Origin: Methanothermobacter thermautotrophicus
GTDB lineage: Archaea; Methanobacteriota; Methanobacteria; Methanobacteriales; Methanothermobacteraceae
Direction of reading: 5' to 3'
NCBI RefSeq assembly: GCF_014889545.1
Contig: NZ_QKOF01000006.1
Coordinates: 310,001 to 374,000 of the forward strand
DNA: 64,000 bases
This document shows, in pieces, positions 1-9,882 of the stretch (the first letter of the stretch is position 1; each line of letters opens with the position of its first letter). The notes beneath the pieces were generated by a model that saw only the letters and a program-made list of their open reading frames with translations, ran no database searches and was not told where the DNA came from. A program made the position numbers and the translations under genes.

Positions 1-941
1 ACAAGATCCCATCTGTGGTGGCTGTCAAGAAGGATGACCCATCCTATGTCCTTGCAGTTGGTGAAGAGGCAAAGATGATGCTAGGGAGGACCCCTGAGGA
101 TATAGTTGCAGTGAGACCACTGAGGAAGGGCGTTATTGAGAGTGTGGCTCAGGCAGAAGCCCTGCTGGTCTATGCAATGGAGCTGGGTGCCGGTGACTCT
201 GATTCCATAGACCGGATAGTTATAGGCATACCCGGCGACGCATCAGAGGTGGAGAGGAACGCCGTTGAGGAGATAGGAAGGAAGGCCGGAGCCAGCTACG
301 TCCTCGTTATAAGTGAAGGGCTTGCAGCAGCCATAGGGGCGGGTCTTCCAATAGCCGAGGCATCAGGGACCATGGTGATTGACATCGGCGCCGGTTCAAG
401 TGACATCGTGGTGATATCCCTCGGCGGGATAACTGATATCCAGACAATAAGGGTTGGTGGAGACGACATAGACAGCAACATAGTGGAACTTGTTAAGGAT
501 AAATTCAATGTTGAGATAGGCATCCATGAAGCAGAAAAGGCAAAGATAGAGGTCGGAATGGTCAAATGCGATGAGGACCTTGAAAACCTCAAAACAGTGG
601 TCATAGGAAAGTGCATGGAAACCAACAAACCCAAAAAGGTTGAAATCGATTCAGAGATGGTTGCAGAGGCAGCTGAACCCGTTGTGAAGGGTATCGTAAA
701 CTCCATCGCAGAGGTCCTGGAGAGGCTCTCACCCGAACTCATATCCGGGGTTTACAACAAGACAGTGGTTGTTGGCGGAACATCACAGCTGAGGGGTCTT
801 AAGGAAAGGATCTACGATGAGGTGGGTATCCCTGTGGAGATATCAGATGACCCAATGACGGTGGTTGCCAAGGGAGCCGCGATAGTTGCTGCAGAGCCAA
901 GGGCCCTCGAACCAGAGGTAAGGCTCAAGGCCATGAAATAA
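1..941 (+). CDS. mreB: MreB-like actin-family cell-shape protein (5' end cut off)
   Basis: Bacterial-type actin homologue expected to polymerise under the membrane and direct wall growth in this rod-shaped, pseudomurein-walled archaeon. The open frame runs to the window edge (codons from base 3 are open), so the N-terminal phosphate-1 loop is missing and the GTG at 15 is probably internal. Visible actin-fold parts are the phosphate-2 segment with MVIDIGAGSSD (about residues 119-129 from the GTG), a GGDDID segment, and the adenosine-binding VVVGGTSQLRGLKERI near residue 250. The C-terminus ATVVAKGAA-like segment also fits MreB. A T7 run follows the stop. A DnaK-like ATPase is the alternative, but the length and the absence of a substrate domain favour MreB. 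Confidence 0.85.
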   Translation, partial: KIPSVVAVKKDDPSYVLAVGEEAKMMLGRTPEDIVAVRPLRKGVIESVAQAEALLVYAMELGAGDSDSIDRIVIGIPGDASEVERNAVEEIGRKAGASYVLVISEGLAAAIGAGLPIAEASGTMVIDIGAGSSDIVVISLGGITDIQTIRVGGDDIDSNIVELVKDKFNVEIGIHEAEKAKIEVGMVKCDEDLENLKTVVIGKCMETNKPKKVEIDSEMVAEAAEPVVKGIVNSIAEVLERLSPELISGVYNKTVVVGGTSQLRGLKERIYDEVGIPVEISDDPMTVVAKGAAIVAAEPRALEPEVRLKAMK

Positions 942-951
942 TATTTTTTTA
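942..951 (+). terminator. Oligo-T terminator after mreB
   Basis: A run of seven T (944-950) directly follows the mreB stop, the usual intrinsic terminator form in methanogens. It lies only 24 bases before the rnhB start, so read-through into rnhB is possible. Confidence 0.4.
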
Positions 952-973
952 GACTTGAAGGGGCCTCGAGCGG

Positions 974-1594
974 ATGAAGGTTCTCGGGATTGATGAGGCT
1001 GGAAGGGGACCGGTGATAGGCCCCCTGGTTGTCGCTGGTGTGATGATCCCTGAGAGGAAGTTCTCCATACTCCGCAAGATGGGTGTGAAGGACTCCAAGA
1101 AGCTCACACCAGAGAGGAGACGGTTCCTTGCAAGGAAGATAAGGAGAATATCCAGGGTATTCACGGTTAAGATCTCGGCCTCTGACATTGACAGAATGCG
1201 TGAAATGGGCTTCAACCTCAATGAGATAGAGAAGATAGCCATAAAGAGGATAATAGCAGAGGCCCGGCCTGACCGTGTGATCATTGACTCGGTGGATGTT
1301 AAGCCAGAGAGGCTTGAGGAGGAGATCCGGTCACACTTCGGGGAAATTGAGGTCACTGCAGAGCATGGTGCAGATACAAGGTACTACCCCGTGGCTGCAG
1401 CATCCATAATGGCCAAAGTCGAAAGGGACCTTGAAATAGAGAAAATAAAGAAGAAGAACAGGAAACTCGGTGATATTGGGTCCGGTTACCCGGCTGACCC
1501 GCGCACAAGGAAATTCCTAGAATCTTTCACATATGAGGAACTGCCAGGGTTTGTAAGGAGGTCCTGGGCAACAGTTCAGAGGAAGAAGCAGTGA
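974..1594 (+). CDS. rnhB: Ribonuclease HII
   Basis: Endonuclease that cuts RNA in RNA-DNA hybrids and removes misincorporated ribonucleotides. The 206-residue length is normal for archaeal RNase HII. The N-terminus carries the family signature GIDEAGRGPVIGP (residues 5-17) with catalytic Asp7 and Glu8. Further acidic residues come in VIIDSVDV (about 99-106), and the conserved Tyr and Ala-Ser-Ile-Met-Ala-Lys-Val segment is at about 137-149. The ATG at 974 puts the DEAG motif at the usual distance from the N-terminus. It is on the same strand as mreB, 32 bases downstream, and could be co-transcribed if the T-run is leaky. Confidence 0.97.
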   Translation: MKVLGIDEAGRGPVIGPLVVAGVMIPERKFSILRKMGVKDSKKLTPERRRFLARKIRRISRVFTVKISASDIDRMREMGFNLNEIEKIAIKRIIAEARPDRVIIDSVDVKPERLEEEIRSHFGEIEVTAEHGADTRYYPVAAASIMAKVERDLEIEKIKKKNRKLGDIGSGYPADPRTRKFLESFTYEELPGFVRRSWATVQRKKQ

Positions 1595-1830
1595 ATGAAG
1601 TGCCCTGGGGGGTTATGGCAGATTTTAGGGGATGAACATTCAATTAAAAGGCCAATTATGTCAAGTATATTGTTTTTGCTGGCGACTCTAGGACCTTGGG
1701 GCCAATATCTATTTCTTTAATCTTGCCTTCAGCAGTGTCGTGATTGCACAGTGTCCTTCGCAGCACTAGATTGAAACCACTATTCTTAAATAGACATCGA
1801 TTATAATATCCCATCAGGTGAGGCAGAAAA
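1595..1830 (+). promoter_or_regulatory. Intergenic region with exbB-like promoter
   Basis: This 236-base AT-rich gap contains no convincing ORF. Near its 3' end it has TATA-like elements at about 1783-1792 (tcttaaataga) and 1797-1806 (gattataata), then a Shine-Dalgarno ggtga at 1817-1821 before the ATG at 1831. Which TATA element is used cannot be decided by eye; the upstream one leaves room for the ribosome-binding site in the transcript. Confidence 0.5.
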
Positions 1831-2670
1831 ATGTTTCTCGATCCGGTTATCAACTTTTTCGGCACAGTGCTTGAGATGTTCCGTAGTGGTGGTGTTATCA
1901 CCTACATCATAGCACTGATAGGAATCTATGGATTCATCACAGCACTTGAGAAGATACACTACCTGAGGAAGATTTCACGTGTAAGCACTCCCCAGATAAT
2001 AGGGGCTGTCAATGAGTCCATGGAGAAGGGCGGGGCCCTGGAGGCCCTCAGAGAGATAGGCCAGTACCAGAACCCCGTATCCAAGATAATATCAGAGGCC
2101 CTTAAAATAGGGTACCGTAACCGTTCAGAGGTTGAAGATGCCATGGAACGGGTGTTCATCGTGGAGATGAGCAACATGACCAGGGGCCTCGGGACCCTGA
2201 GGACAATCATAGAGGTGGCCCCCATGCTGGGTCTGATAGGGACGGTTATAGGGATATGGTACACCTTCAGGGCCCTGGGGGTTAACGCCGACCCTGCTGC
2301 AATGGCTGAGGGTATCTATGTGGCCCTGATAACAACAATACTCGGACTCGCCGTTGCCATAATCCTGATGCCACTGTACTCATACATAACAGGAAAGATC
2401 GATGATGAGATAGACAAGATTGAGCTCATAAAGAAGATGACAAACTGGGGCTACGCTGTTATGAGGATAAGGGTTGATGATGATGTGGAAGACGTGGTGA
2501 AGGCCCTCATGGAATCCGATGGCGTGGTGAGTGTCCGGGTCGTTGATGAACCCGATGCCAATTTGGTGGTGGCATTCAAGCCAAGCATGCTTGAGAAGAG
2601 CATAAACAACATTATAATTGAAAGGTGCGGTAGGAGTGCCGAGATCATTGAAAGTAAGCTGAGACAGTGA
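1831..2670 (+). CDS. MotA/TolQ/ExbB-type proton channel protein
   Basis: Inner-membrane proton-channel subunit of the ExbB/TolQ/MotA family, which couples the ion gradient to mechanical work. Membrane segments are visible near residues 20-38 (GGVITYIIALIGIYGFITALE), 130-150 (APMLGLIGTVIGIWYTF, the family core motif) and 165-188 (YVALITTILGLAVAIILMPLY). A large cytoplasmic loop separates the first two. A C-terminal extension of about 70 residues (from about 210) looks like a small ACT/ferredoxin-like alpha/beta domain and is not in standard ExbB. Its partner is the ExbD-like gene 4 bases downstream. The role in a methanogen without an outer membrane is not known; DNA uptake, wall remodelling or import have no support here. 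Confidence 0.9.
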   Translation: MFLDPVINFFGTVLEMFRSGGVITYIIALIGIYGFITALEKIHYLRKISRVSTPQIIGAVNESMEKGGALEALREIGQYQNPVSKIISEALKIGYRNRSEVEDAMERVFIVEMSNMTRGLGTLRTIIEVAPMLGLIGTVIGIWYTFRALGVNADPAAMAEGIYVALITTILGLAVAIILMPLYSYITGKIDDEIDKIELIKKMTNWGYAVMRIRVDDDVEDVVKALMESDGVVSVRVVDEPDANLVVAFKPSMLEKSINNIIIERCGRSAEIIESKLRQ

Positions 2671-2674
2671 TAGG

Positions 2675-3064
2675 ATGGTTCTTGATACAGAAAGGTACAG
2701 GAACAAGGTACACGGGAAGCCCAGATTCAACATGGTTCCCTTCATTGACATACTCTTCACAATACTGATCTTCCTCGTTGTAACAGCAACATTCTCTGGA
2801 GGGGGGGCTGGAGAGGCATCTGGAAAACCTGAGATAAGTGAGAACACAGGGCCCTCAGAGTACTACCTCATCCCGGTGGCAGGCCTCAGGAGGGTCACCG
2901 TGAACGGCGTTGACATGTCGGACCGCATAAGGAACGGTGCGGTTGCCGTCCACACCAGGGTCATAGATGAGGGGGAAATAATAATAAGGCCAAGGGAGGG
3001 GGCCATAATAATAACCACACCCCCTGACCTTCCAGTTGAAATGGCTGTGAGGACACCCTCCTAG
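2675..3064 (+). CDS. ExbD/TolR-type biopolymer transport protein
   Basis: Partner of the ExbB-like channel. It has a short cytoplasmic N-terminus, one membrane helix with the family motif NMVPFIDILFTILIFLVVTA (residues 19-38; Asp25 is the expected proton-carrying residue), and a small external domain. At 129 residues it is typical of ExbD. The start ATG follows the upstream stop by 4 bases with a purine-rich site (agtgatagg), so the pair is translationally coupled. Downstream, a short A-rich stretch precedes purO. Confidence 0.9.
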   Translation: MVLDTERYRNKVHGKPRFNMVPFIDILFTILIFLVVTATFSGGGAGEASGKPEISENTGPSEYYLIPVAGLRRVTVNGVDMSDRIRNGAVAVHTRVIDEGEIIIRPREGAIIITTPPDLPVEMAVRTPS

Positions 3065-3111
3065 TCATTGCCTTCATGTTCACATAAAAAAAATTTGAAG
3101 TGGTGGTTTTT

Positions 3112-3717
3112 TTGTATCTTGGAAGAATACTTGCAGTCGGAAGAAACAGTAAGGGCTCCTTTGTGGCATACAGGGTTTCAAGCAGATCATTCCCCAACAG
3201 GACAACCAGCATACATGAGGATAGGGTGGCAGTTGTCCCTGTTGAGGGACATGAGGGGGACGTCTTCAGGAACCCATACATAGCCTACAACTGCATAAGG
3301 ATAGTTGGTGATACTGCGGTTGTATCCAACGGCTCCCATACAGACACCATTGCAGATAAGGTGGCTCTTGGCATGAACCTGAGGGACGCCATAGGCCTTT
3401 CACTCCTTGCAATGGACTATGAGAAGGATGAACTCAACACACCACGCATAGCAGCGGCAATCAACGGATCAGAGGCATTCATAGGCATAGTGACTGCAGA
3501 CGGAATAAGGGTTAGCAGGGTCCCTGAGGACACAGCAATGTACATCTCCACCTATGAACAGACAGAGCCAGCACCCACAGAATTCGATGCAGGAAGCCCG
3601 GAGGAGGCAGCTGAATTCATACTCAACAGGGGGGTCTTTGCCTCCTTCACCCACCCGATTACAGCCGCAGCTGCATTCAATGTCGGTGACGGATGGAAGC
3701 TGGCAGCAAGGGAGTAA
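3112..3717 (+). CDS. purO: IMP cyclohydrolase, archaeal PurO type
   Basis: Catalyses the last step of purine synthesis, closing FAICAR to IMP; archaea use this PurO enzyme instead of the PurH C-terminal domain. Recognisable by [20 protein letters not shown], the SSRSFPNR segment (about residues 22-29) and the Asn/His-rich central region. An open frame extends upstream to a GTG at 3100, but the TTG at 3112 places the first residues at M-YLGR as in relatives, and a ggtgg site lies 6 bases before it. This gives 201 residues. It sits 13 bases before cofE and may share its transcript. Confidence 0.9.
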   Translation: MYLGRILAVGRNSKGSFVAYRVSSRSFPNRTTSIHEDRVAVVPVEGHEGDVFRNPYIAYNCIRIVGDTAVVSNGSHTDTIADKVALGMNLRDAIGLSLLAMDYEKDELNTPRIAAAINGSEAFIGIVTADGIRVSRVPEDTAMYISTYEQTEPAPTEFDAGSPEEAAEFILNRGVFASFTHPITAAAAFNVGDGWKLAARE

Positions 3718-3730
3718 TAAGGGTGCTTGA

Positions 3731-4489
3731 ATGGAAATAACCTTAATTGGAGTGGAGGGCATGCCCCTGGTGGGGGAGGGTGATGACATAGCATGTCTCA
3801 TCATCAATGCCCTAAGAGGGACCGGTGAAGATCTCCTTGATGGCGACATAATCGTGATCGCAGAGACAGTAGTGTCGAAGGCAGAGGGCAACATAATAGA
3901 CCTTGAAGGAATCGAACCATCCTCCAGGGCGCTGGATATGGCAAAGAGAACCGGTAAGGACCCATCACTCGTTGAAGCGATCCTGGGGGAGTCCAGTGAA
4001 ATAATCAGGATCGGCCATGACTTTATAGTCTCTGAGACCCGCCACGGTTTTGTGTGTGCAAACGCCGGTATTGACGAGTCCAACGTTGACGATGGCCTTG
4101 CAACACCCCTCCCAGTTAACCCAGATGGGAGTGCAGAGAGGATTCTGAAAACACTGAAGGAGGCCACCGGAAGGGAACTTGCCGTCATAATATCTGACAC
4201 CCAGGGAAGGCCCTTCAGGGAGGGCGCTGTAGGGGTTGCTGTGGGTGTCGCGGGTCTTTCACCCCTATGGGACCGGAAGGGTGAGACGGACCTCTATGGG
4301 AGGAGCCTTCAGACAACGAGGGTTGCAGTTGCAGATGAACTTGCAGCTGCGGCATCCCTTGTAATGGGTCAGGCAGATGAAGGCGTACCAGCCGTTATTA
4401 TCAGGGGTTACCCCTGGGGGCACCTGAGATCCTCTGGAGGCATCAAACCACTCTTAAGGCCAAGGGAAATGGACGCTTTCAGGGACTGA
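3731..4489 (+). CDS. cofE: Coenzyme F420-0:L-glutamate ligase
   Basis: GTP-dependent enzyme that adds the first gamma-linked glutamates to F420-0, making F420-1 and F420-2, the deazaflavin hydride carrier of methanogenesis. The 252-residue length matches archaeal CofE. Motifs visible are [14 protein letters not shown] (about 38-51), the conserved [20 protein letters not shown] segment (about 99-118) and [19 protein letters not shown] (about 156-174). cofD follows 40 bases downstream, so two steps of F420 synthesis are adjacent. Confidence 0.97.
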   Translation: MEITLIGVEGMPLVGEGDDIACLIINALRGTGEDLLDGDIIVIAETVVSKAEGNIIDLEGIEPSSRALDMAKRTGKDPSLVEAILGESSEIIRIGHDFIVSETRHGFVCANAGIDESNVDDGLATPLPVNPDGSAERILKTLKEATGRELAVIISDTQGRPFREGAVGVAVGVAGLSPLWDRKGETDLYGRSLQTTRVAVADELAAAASLVMGQADEGVPAVIIRGYPWGHLRSSGGIKPLLRPREMDAFRD

Positions 4490-4529
4490 TCCAAGGTAGG
4501 AATGAAAATTGCCTTTTGGGAGTTAATCA

Positions 4530-5435
4530 ATGATAACTGTTCTATCAGGAGGTACAGGAACACCTAAACTGCTGCAGGGGCTCGTCAGGGTCGTTGATCC
4601 CGAGGAGATAACAGTTATAGTGAACACAGTTGAGAACGGCTACTTTTCCGGAGTTTATGTAGCCCCTGACATTGACACGGTTCTCTACACCCTCGCGGGT
4701 ATCATCAATGAGGAGACATGGTATGGTGTGGAGGGTGATACCTTCATCACCCATGAGGCCCTCAGGGAACTCGGATGCCCTGAACTCCTGAGGATAGGGG
4801 ACAGGGACAGGGCATTTAAGATACAGAAGACCATCCTCATGGGGGAGATGCCCCTTCACAGGGTGGTTGAGGTACAGTCCAGGGCCCTGGGAGTTAAATC
4901 AAGGGTTCTGCCCATGAGCAATGAGGAATCTGACATAGTGATAGTCACCGACGAGGGTGATATGGAGTTCCATGAGTTCCTTGTTGAGCGGAGATCTGAA
5001 CCGGCTGTCATTGATGTGAAATTCAGCAGGGTTAAACCCGCCCCAGGTGTACTTGATGCCATTGAATCGGCAGACATGGTTATACTTGGCCCATCAAACC
5101 CTGTCACATCCATAGGGCCAATCATACAGATGGAGGGGGTCGTTGATTCACTCAAAAGGGTGAATGTATCTGCCGTATCCCCCTTTACTGGCGGGAGACC
5201 CTTCAGCGGTCCAGCCGGCAAATTCATGGAGGCTAAGGGCTATGAGGCCTCAAGTCTCGGTGTTGCAGAGATCTATGGAGATTTCCTTGACAGGCTGGTA
5301 ATCGATGAAACCGATTCAGGTCTCAGGGGGGAAATAGAAAAACTAATAAAAGAGGTGACGATAACAAAGACCAACATGAAAAACATAGGGGATAAAATAA
5401 TGTTGGCCAGAATACTTTTGGGTGAAATATTATGA
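4530..5435 (+). CDS. cofD: 2-phospho-L-lactate transferase (CofD)
   Basis: Transfers the phospholactyl group from lactyl-2-diphospho-5'-guanosine to Fo, forming F420-0. The N-terminus [18 protein letters not shown] contains the glycine-rich nucleotide site (SGGTGTPK, residues 6-13). The [11 protein letters not shown] segment (about 191-201) is the conserved substrate-binding region. At 301 residues it is the normal length. The stop overlaps the next start as ATGA (5432-5435), coupling it to GTP cyclohydrolase III, whose product feeds the flavin/deazaflavin precursor route. Confidence 0.97.
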   Translation: MITVLSGGTGTPKLLQGLVRVVDPEEITVIVNTVENGYFSGVYVAPDIDTVLYTLAGIINEETWYGVEGDTFITHEALRELGCPELLRIGDRDRAFKIQKTILMGEMPLHRVVEVQSRALGVKSRVLPMSNEESDIVIVTDEGDMEFHEFLVERRSEPAVIDVKFSRVKPAPGVLDAIESADMVILGPSNPVTSIGPIIQMEGVVDSLKRVNVSAVSPFTGGRPFSGPAGKFMEAKGYEASSLGVAEIYGDFLDRLVIDETDSGLRGEIEKLIKEVTITKTNMKNIGDKIMLARILLGEIL

Positions 5436-6181
5436 TACAGATGACCTTAATTCAGATAGACAACTATGGGCCATGGACAGTCACACCAACCCCCCGTAAT
5501 GAGGCTGATCTCCAGATACTGCAGGCAGAACTCTACGCTGACCTTCAGCGCCAGTTCGCTGCCCACCAGGGGCTGGTGTTCTTCACAAGATTCGATAACA
5601 TGCTTGCAGTTACCAATGGGATGGACCTCGAGGACCACCGCAAGATACAGAAGTCCATAGGCAACAGGTACCCGATAACCGTTAGCATGGGTGTTGGTGC
5701 CGCTGAGACACCCTACGATGCTCAGAGGAACGCTTCAAGGGCTCTTCAGAGTCATGGAGGTGCCCAGTCAGAGGAGAGGAAGGAGGTCCTTGCCATTGAC
5801 GGTCTTGTGGATGAGGGTTACGTGCAGATAGCCCACATCGATATCAACGGCATCACAGAGACAATGACCGATATTGTACCTGCCTATGACACATCCTTCA
5901 TCGTGAACCGGGTTCAGCACTTCCTGATGAAGAAGCTGATAAATGAGGGAGCCCTTCTCTTCTTCATAGGGGGAGACAACTTCATGTCCCCGTGCAATGG
6001 CCTTGAACCTCAGGGGCTTCTACGGATAATCAATGAGATAGATGATGAAATAAACGTGGCACTTAAGGCAGGTATAGGTAAGGCCCCAACAGCCGAGAAG
6101 GCTGCTGGCCTGGCTGACCTGGCCCTCGAGGAGATAAGGGGCGGCTTCACCTATGACCTTGTCCATGTGATGAAGGAGTAA
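5432..6181 (+). CDS. gch3: GTP cyclohydrolase III
   Basis: Archaeal enzyme that converts GTP to the formamidopyrimidine FAPy, an early precursor of riboflavin and Fo in archaea. The N-terminus [19 protein letters not shown] is diagnostic, followed by [13 protein letters not shown] (about 49-61) and a second [14 protein letters not shown] (about 176-189). Together these mark the two tandem nucleotide-cyclase-like halves of this metal-dependent enzyme. The 249-residue length is normal. The 4-base overlap with cofD, in a cluster with cofE, suggests coordinated F420 supply. Confidence 0.95.
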   Translation: MIQMTLIQIDNYGPWTVTPTPRNEADLQILQAELYADLQRQFAAHQGLVFFTRFDNMLAVTNGMDLEDHRKIQKSIGNRYPITVSMGVGAAETPYDAQRNASRALQSHGGAQSEERKEVLAIDGLVDEGYVQIAHIDINGITETMTDIVPAYDTSFIVNRVQHFLMKKLINEGALLFFIGGDNFMSPCNGLEPQGLLRIINEIDDEINVALKAGIGKAPTAEKAAGLADLALEEIRGGFTYDLVHVMKE

Positions 6182-6191
6182 TTGCCCTTTG

Positions 6192-6968
6192 ATGCCTCAT
6201 AAAATCAGGGTTGCTGATACTATAAGGGTCCTAGCCCCCATGGCAGGAATAAGTGACGCGGAATTCTGTCTGAAGCTTATCCCCTATGGATTCGATATGG
6301 TCACCCTTGGAGGTTACAATGCAGATAGAGAAACCTCAAGGGCCGGCAGGCTAATAGCTCAGCGGGGCAGACCTGAATTTGATTTTGACTGTTCTGAACT
6401 GAGGTCAATCATCGAGCATGAGGCCTTAAGGATAAGGGAACACTCAGATGTGAGGGTTTCAGTGAATCTCAGGGCCCTTGAACCTGAAAGGATAGTTGAT
6501 ATATCCTCAATTGAGTCTGTAGATGTTGTTGAGATCAATGCACACTGCAGACAGCCAGAGATAACAGAGATAGGGGCCGGCCAGGCGATGCTCCTTGACC
6601 CTGAATTCCTGGAGGACTTCACAGCTGAGGTCAAGGGGAAGGCCAGATCCCAGGTTTCAGTCAAGATACGTGGAAATGTACCTGGAGTTGAAACCGTCAT
6701 GGTGGTTGAGATGCTGGCTGACATTGGGGTCGACTACATCCACCTCGATGCAATGAAGCACGGGGAGGATCGGGCTGACCTTGAACTCGTATCTACAGTT
6801 TCAGAGGTCAAGGGGGACTCCGTCCTCATAGGTAACAACTCGGTGAGGGATCTCGAATCCGCGAGGGCAATGCTTGCAGCCGGAGCTGATGCTGTGTCCG
6901 TTGCAAGGGCAGCAATATCCGGCAGACTCGGCTTCGATCTCAGGGAACTTAAATTTAATTCAGACTAA
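6192..6968 (+). CDS. TIM-barrel protein related to tRNA-dihydrouridine synthases
   Basis: FMN-type TIM barrel of the archaeal NifR3/Dus-related family. The opening IRVLAPMAGISDAEFC matches the first strand of Dus proteins (APMAGITD). A C-terminal phosphate-binding region, VLIGNNSVRDLESARAMLAAGADAVSVARAA (about 210-240), is clear. The Dus catalytic-Cys loop is not obvious: Cys at INAHCRQPEI (about 116-125) occupies a similar place, so the activity is uncertain. ATG 6192 is chosen; a TTG at 6189 is equally placed behind the aaggag site at 6174. Its position behind the F420 genes is not itself informative. Confidence 0.8.
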   Translation: MPHKIRVADTIRVLAPMAGISDAEFCLKLIPYGFDMVTLGGYNADRETSRAGRLIAQRGRPEFDFDCSELRSIIEHEALRIREHSDVRVSVNLRALEPERIVDISSIESVDVVEINAHCRQPEITEIGAGQAMLLDPEFLEDFTAEVKGKARSQVSVKIRGNVPGVETVMVVEMLADIGVDYIHLDAMKHGEDRADLELVSTVSEVKGDSVLIGNNSVRDLESARAMLAAGADAVSVARAAISGRLGFDLRELKFNSD

Positions 6969-7061
6969 AAATTTAGGAAAATTTTAATAGTCCCTTCATC
7001 AAAAGAATATACAGATTCATGTTTACTGACGATGTTAATTCTGGTAGCTGAGGGTGAGCAA

Positions 7062-8654
7062 ATGTCTTTCATAAAGCTGGAAAATGTCACAAAGAAGTTT
7101 AAGGGTGTTGAGGTTCTGAGGGATATCAGCGTAGAAATCGATGAGGGCAAGGTTCTGGGCATACTCGGAAGGAGTGGAGCCGGAAAATCAGTTCTCATCA
7201 ACATGCTCCGTGGTATGAAGGAGTACCGGCCTGACAGTGGCCGCGTGATCTACAACGTCGCCATATGTCCTGAATGCCTTCGAGTGGAGCCACCATCCTT
7301 TGATGGCAGGGAATGCTCATGCGGATCAAATTTCGCACTGCAGGAGGTCGACTTCTGGAACTGTGACAAGAAGATATTCTCTGCGGTTAGGAGAAGGATA
7401 GCCATCATGCTGCAGAGGACCTTCGCCCTTTACGAGGATGACACAGTAATTGATAACGTCATAAAATCAATGCCCGAAGTTGAATATGAGACAGCCCTCT
7501 ACCGGGCCCTTGAGCTCCTTGAGATGACCCAGATGAGCCACAGGATAACCCACATTGCAAGGGACCTTAGTGGCGGTGAAAAACAGAGGGTCGTACTGGC
7601 ACGACAGCTTGCAAAGGAGCCCATGCTCTTCCTGGCCGATGAACCAACAGGTACACTGGACCCCCAGACAGCGGAACTGATACACGACGCACTCATTGAG
7701 GGCGTCAAGGACAAGGGCATCACTATGATCATAACCTCCCACTGGCCAGAGGTTATGAGCGACCTCTCAGACTACGCCATATGGATCGAGAAGGGTGAAA
7801 TTGTTGAGGAGGGAGACCCCGATGCAGTGGTCGCCAAGTTCATGGAACAGGTACCCGCCCCTGAAAAGGCCAAGGAATTCGAACAGAAGAACCCCATAAT
7901 AAAGATGATTGACGTCAAGAAACACTACTACTCCATTGACAGGGGTGTTGTTAAGGCAGTTGATGGCGTTAACCTCACGGTCTATGAGGGAGAGATCTTC
8001 GGTGTTGTGGGCCTCAGCGGGGCAGGGAAGACAACCCTCTCAAGGATAATAATAGGCATCACAGAGCCCAGCAGCGGGAAGGTATGTGTCAGGCTCGGTG
8101 ATGAATGGATTGACATGACAGAGAAGGGTCCCCTCGGCCGTGGCCGTGTAACACCCTACCTTGGGATACTCCACCAGGAGTACAGCCTCTACCCCCACAG
8201 GGATGTCCTTGGCAACCTCACAGAGGCCATAAGTCTGGAGCTTCCAGCTGAATTCGCCAGAATGAAGGCTGTATATGTCCTGAAGGCTGTCGGATTCGAC
8301 GAGAAATACGCCGAGAGCATCCTGAGCAAGTATCCTGATGAGCTCTCAGGTGGTGAAAGGCACAGGGTGGCCCTTGCACAGGTCCTAATCAAGGAGCCCC
8401 GCATAATAATACTTGACGAGCCAACAGGTACAATGGACCCCATAACCAGGGTGCAGGTCACAGACTCCATCCTCAAGGCAAGGGAGGAACTTAATCAGAC
8501 CTTCCTCATAATATCCCATGACATGGACTTTGTACTGGATGTATGTGACAGGGCATCCCTCATGAGGGGTGGCAGGATTCTGAAGACAGGTGACCCCGAG
8601 TCAATCGTCGGCGACCTCACACCAGACGAGAAGAGCAAGATGCTCAGGGAGTAG
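7062..8654 (+). CDS. atwA: Methyl-coenzyme M reductase activation component A2 (two-domain ABC ATPase)
   Basis: Soluble ABC-type ATPase needed for ATP-dependent reductive activation of methyl-coenzyme M reductase. Two ABC domains lie in tandem: Walker A GRSGAGKS (about 38-45) with LSGGEKQR and [11 protein letters not shown], then Walker A GLSGAGKT (about 322-329) with LSGGERHR and [10 protein letters not shown]. No membrane helices are present. The first domain carries an inserted four-Cys knuckle, CPECLR...ECSCGS (about 69-88), typical of A2. ATG 7062 has ggtga at 7053-7057; an upstream ATG frame from 7032 lacks a site. The product is 530 residues. It likely has its own promoter (aatatac near 7006). 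Confidence 0.95.
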   Translation: MSFIKLENVTKKFKGVEVLRDISVEIDEGKVLGILGRSGAGKSVLINMLRGMKEYRPDSGRVIYNVAICPECLRVEPPSFDGRECSCGSNFALQEVDFWNCDKKIFSAVRRRIAIMLQRTFALYEDDTVIDNVIKSMPEVEYETALYRALELLEMTQMSHRITHIARDLSGGEKQRVVLARQLAKEPMLFLADEPTGTLDPQTAELIHDALIEGVKDKGITMIITSHWPEVMSDLSDYAIWIEKGEIVEEGDPDAVVAKFMEQVPAPEKAKEFEQKNPIIKMIDVKKHYYSIDRGVVKAVDGVNLTVYEGEIFGVVGLSGAGKTTLSRIIIGITEPSSGKVCVRLGDEWIDMTEKGPLGRGRVTPYLGILHQEYSLYPHRDVLGNLTEAISLELPAEFARMKAVYVLKAVGFDEKYAESILSKYPDELSGGERHRVALAQVLIKEPRIIILDEPTGTMDPITRVQVTDSILKAREELNQTFLIISHDMDFVLDVCDRASLMRGGRILKTGDPESIVGDLTPDEKSKMLRE

Positions 8655-8785
8655 ATAACCCCCCTGATCTGGGACAATTTATTACCAAAATTATTTATTA
8701 AACTGTAATTAAAGGCATTAAAAGTATCTGTCAACCATGACGTCTTATTAATTGAATAAATATAATTAATAAAGGAGGACTTTGT

Positions 8786-9253
8786 TTGGTATGGAGCGAT
8801 GCACCATCCCATGTTTGCAGGGGTGGTGATAAGAGGGCACTCACCTTCTGCTGCCCACCGGTTAAACCCTGCCCCATAATGATAGCCCTTGAGGAGGCAG
8901 GACTCACACCCCAGGATTACATTGAAATCAAGGAGTCATTCGCAAAGAGAACAAGGCTCGGCGAGGGCCAGGGGACATGCTTCGGGTCCCTGGTATGGTG
9001 CTGCAAGCCATCAAAACCATGCCCCCTCAGGGACATGGCCATGAAGAGGATAAACATGACCACAGAGGAGTACATGGAACTCAAGAAGAAACTCTCCGAG
9101 GAACTCGTGGGCACATCAGCACCTGACACCGAGAGCGTGAAGGCCCTGGCAGATGCATTCCATGTAACCCCCGAGGAGGCCATGAAGGCCCTTGAGGAGG
9201 CAGGCAACGACCTCAGGACTGCGATGAAGATACTGAGAATGAAGTCCCTCTGA
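8786..9253 (+). CDS. Cys-rich methanogenesis marker 9-like protein with C-terminal UBA-like domain
   Basis: A 155-residue protein of methanogens, probably the methanogenesis marker 9 family (family assignment from memory). It is an internal duplication: C11...C22-C23-PPVKP-C29-P followed by a helical [13 protein letters not shown], then C65...C72-C73-KPSKP-C79-P followed by [13 protein letters not shown]. Each half therefore offers four Cys for a metal or Fe-S site. The last 40 residues ([20 protein letters not shown]...) resemble a UBA/NAC-type three-helix domain. The TTG start at 8786 follows aaaggagga (8771-8779). It lies between atwA and sirC/hemA, which suggests a link to MCR or its F430 cofactor; the function is not established. 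Confidence 0.7.
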   Translation: MVWSDAPSHVCRGGDKRALTFCCPPVKPCPIMIALEEAGLTPQDYIEIKESFAKRTRLGEGQGTCFGSLVWCCKPSKPCPLRDMAMKRINMTTEEYMELKKKLSEELVGTSAPDTESVKALADAFHVTPEEAMKALEEAGNDLRTAMKILRMKSL

Positions 9254-9261
9254 CGGATGAT

Positions 9262-9882
9262 ATGATGTCCCTCACACCCCTCTACATAGACATGGATGGT
9301 AGAAGGGTCCTCATCGTAGGCTCCGGTGCGGTGGGGAGGAGGAGGGCTGAGAGATTCCTTGAGGCGGGAGCAGAGGTAGCTGTTATAGGCACATCAGAAA
9401 TTGAGGGAACCATCCATGCAGGTAGGGATAACCTTGAGTACTGGGTGGACTGGGCTGACCTCATTGTGGCTGCAAGTGCAGATGAGGACCTGAATGAGAG
9501 GGTAACCCGTCTTGCAGATGGTAAACTACTAAACCGGGCAGATGAACCCTCAAGGGGCAATGTTGTGGTCCCTGCCACCTTCAGCATTGGAGATGTTTCA
9601 GTCTCGATCTTCACAGGGACAAGGAGCCCCCTAATGGCAAGGTATCTGAGGAAGAGGATCCAGGAGGCCATCAACCCTGAGGACCTTCTCATGATCGAGG
9701 TCCAGGACAGGGCCAGGAGGGTTCTAATGGCGGAGACATGTGATCACAGGGAGAGGCGCCGCATACTCTATGAAATTTCTGAGGATCCCCTGGTGAAGGA
9801 GATGATTGAAGGGGGAGACCTTGATGGGGCAATTGAAAGGGCTGAAATCATAATCAGGGATATGGTGGGGGGTTGCAGGTGA
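9262..9882 (+). CDS. sirC: Precorrin-2 dehydrogenase (siroheme synthase N-terminal type)
   Basis: NAD-dependent oxidation of precorrin-2 to sirohydrochlorin, the branch point to siroheme, cobamides and coenzyme F430. The Rossmann motif VLIVGSGAVGRRRAERFL (about 15-32) opens the protein, followed by the FTGTRSPLMARYLRKRI dimer segment (about 113-129). At 206 residues it is the stand-alone Met8p/SirC form without the methyltransferase domain of CysG. It begins 8 bases after the marker gene and overlaps hemA, so upstream and branch-point tetrapyrrole genes are coupled. Confidence 0.93.
   Translation: MMSLTPLYIDMDGRRVLIVGSGAVGRRRAERFLEAGAEVAVIGTSEIEGTIHAGRDNLEYWVDWADLIVAASADEDLNERVTRLADGKLLNRADEPSRGNVVVPATFSIGDVSVSIFTGTRSPLMARYLRKRIQEAINPEDLLMIEVQDRARRVLMAETCDHRERRRILYEISEDPLVKEMIEGGDLDGAIERAEIIIRDMVGGCR

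Noticed and set aside
3469-4200. Minus-strand open frame of 243 codons over purO/cofE
   Set aside because: Spans two well-recognised plus-strand genes and encodes no known motif.
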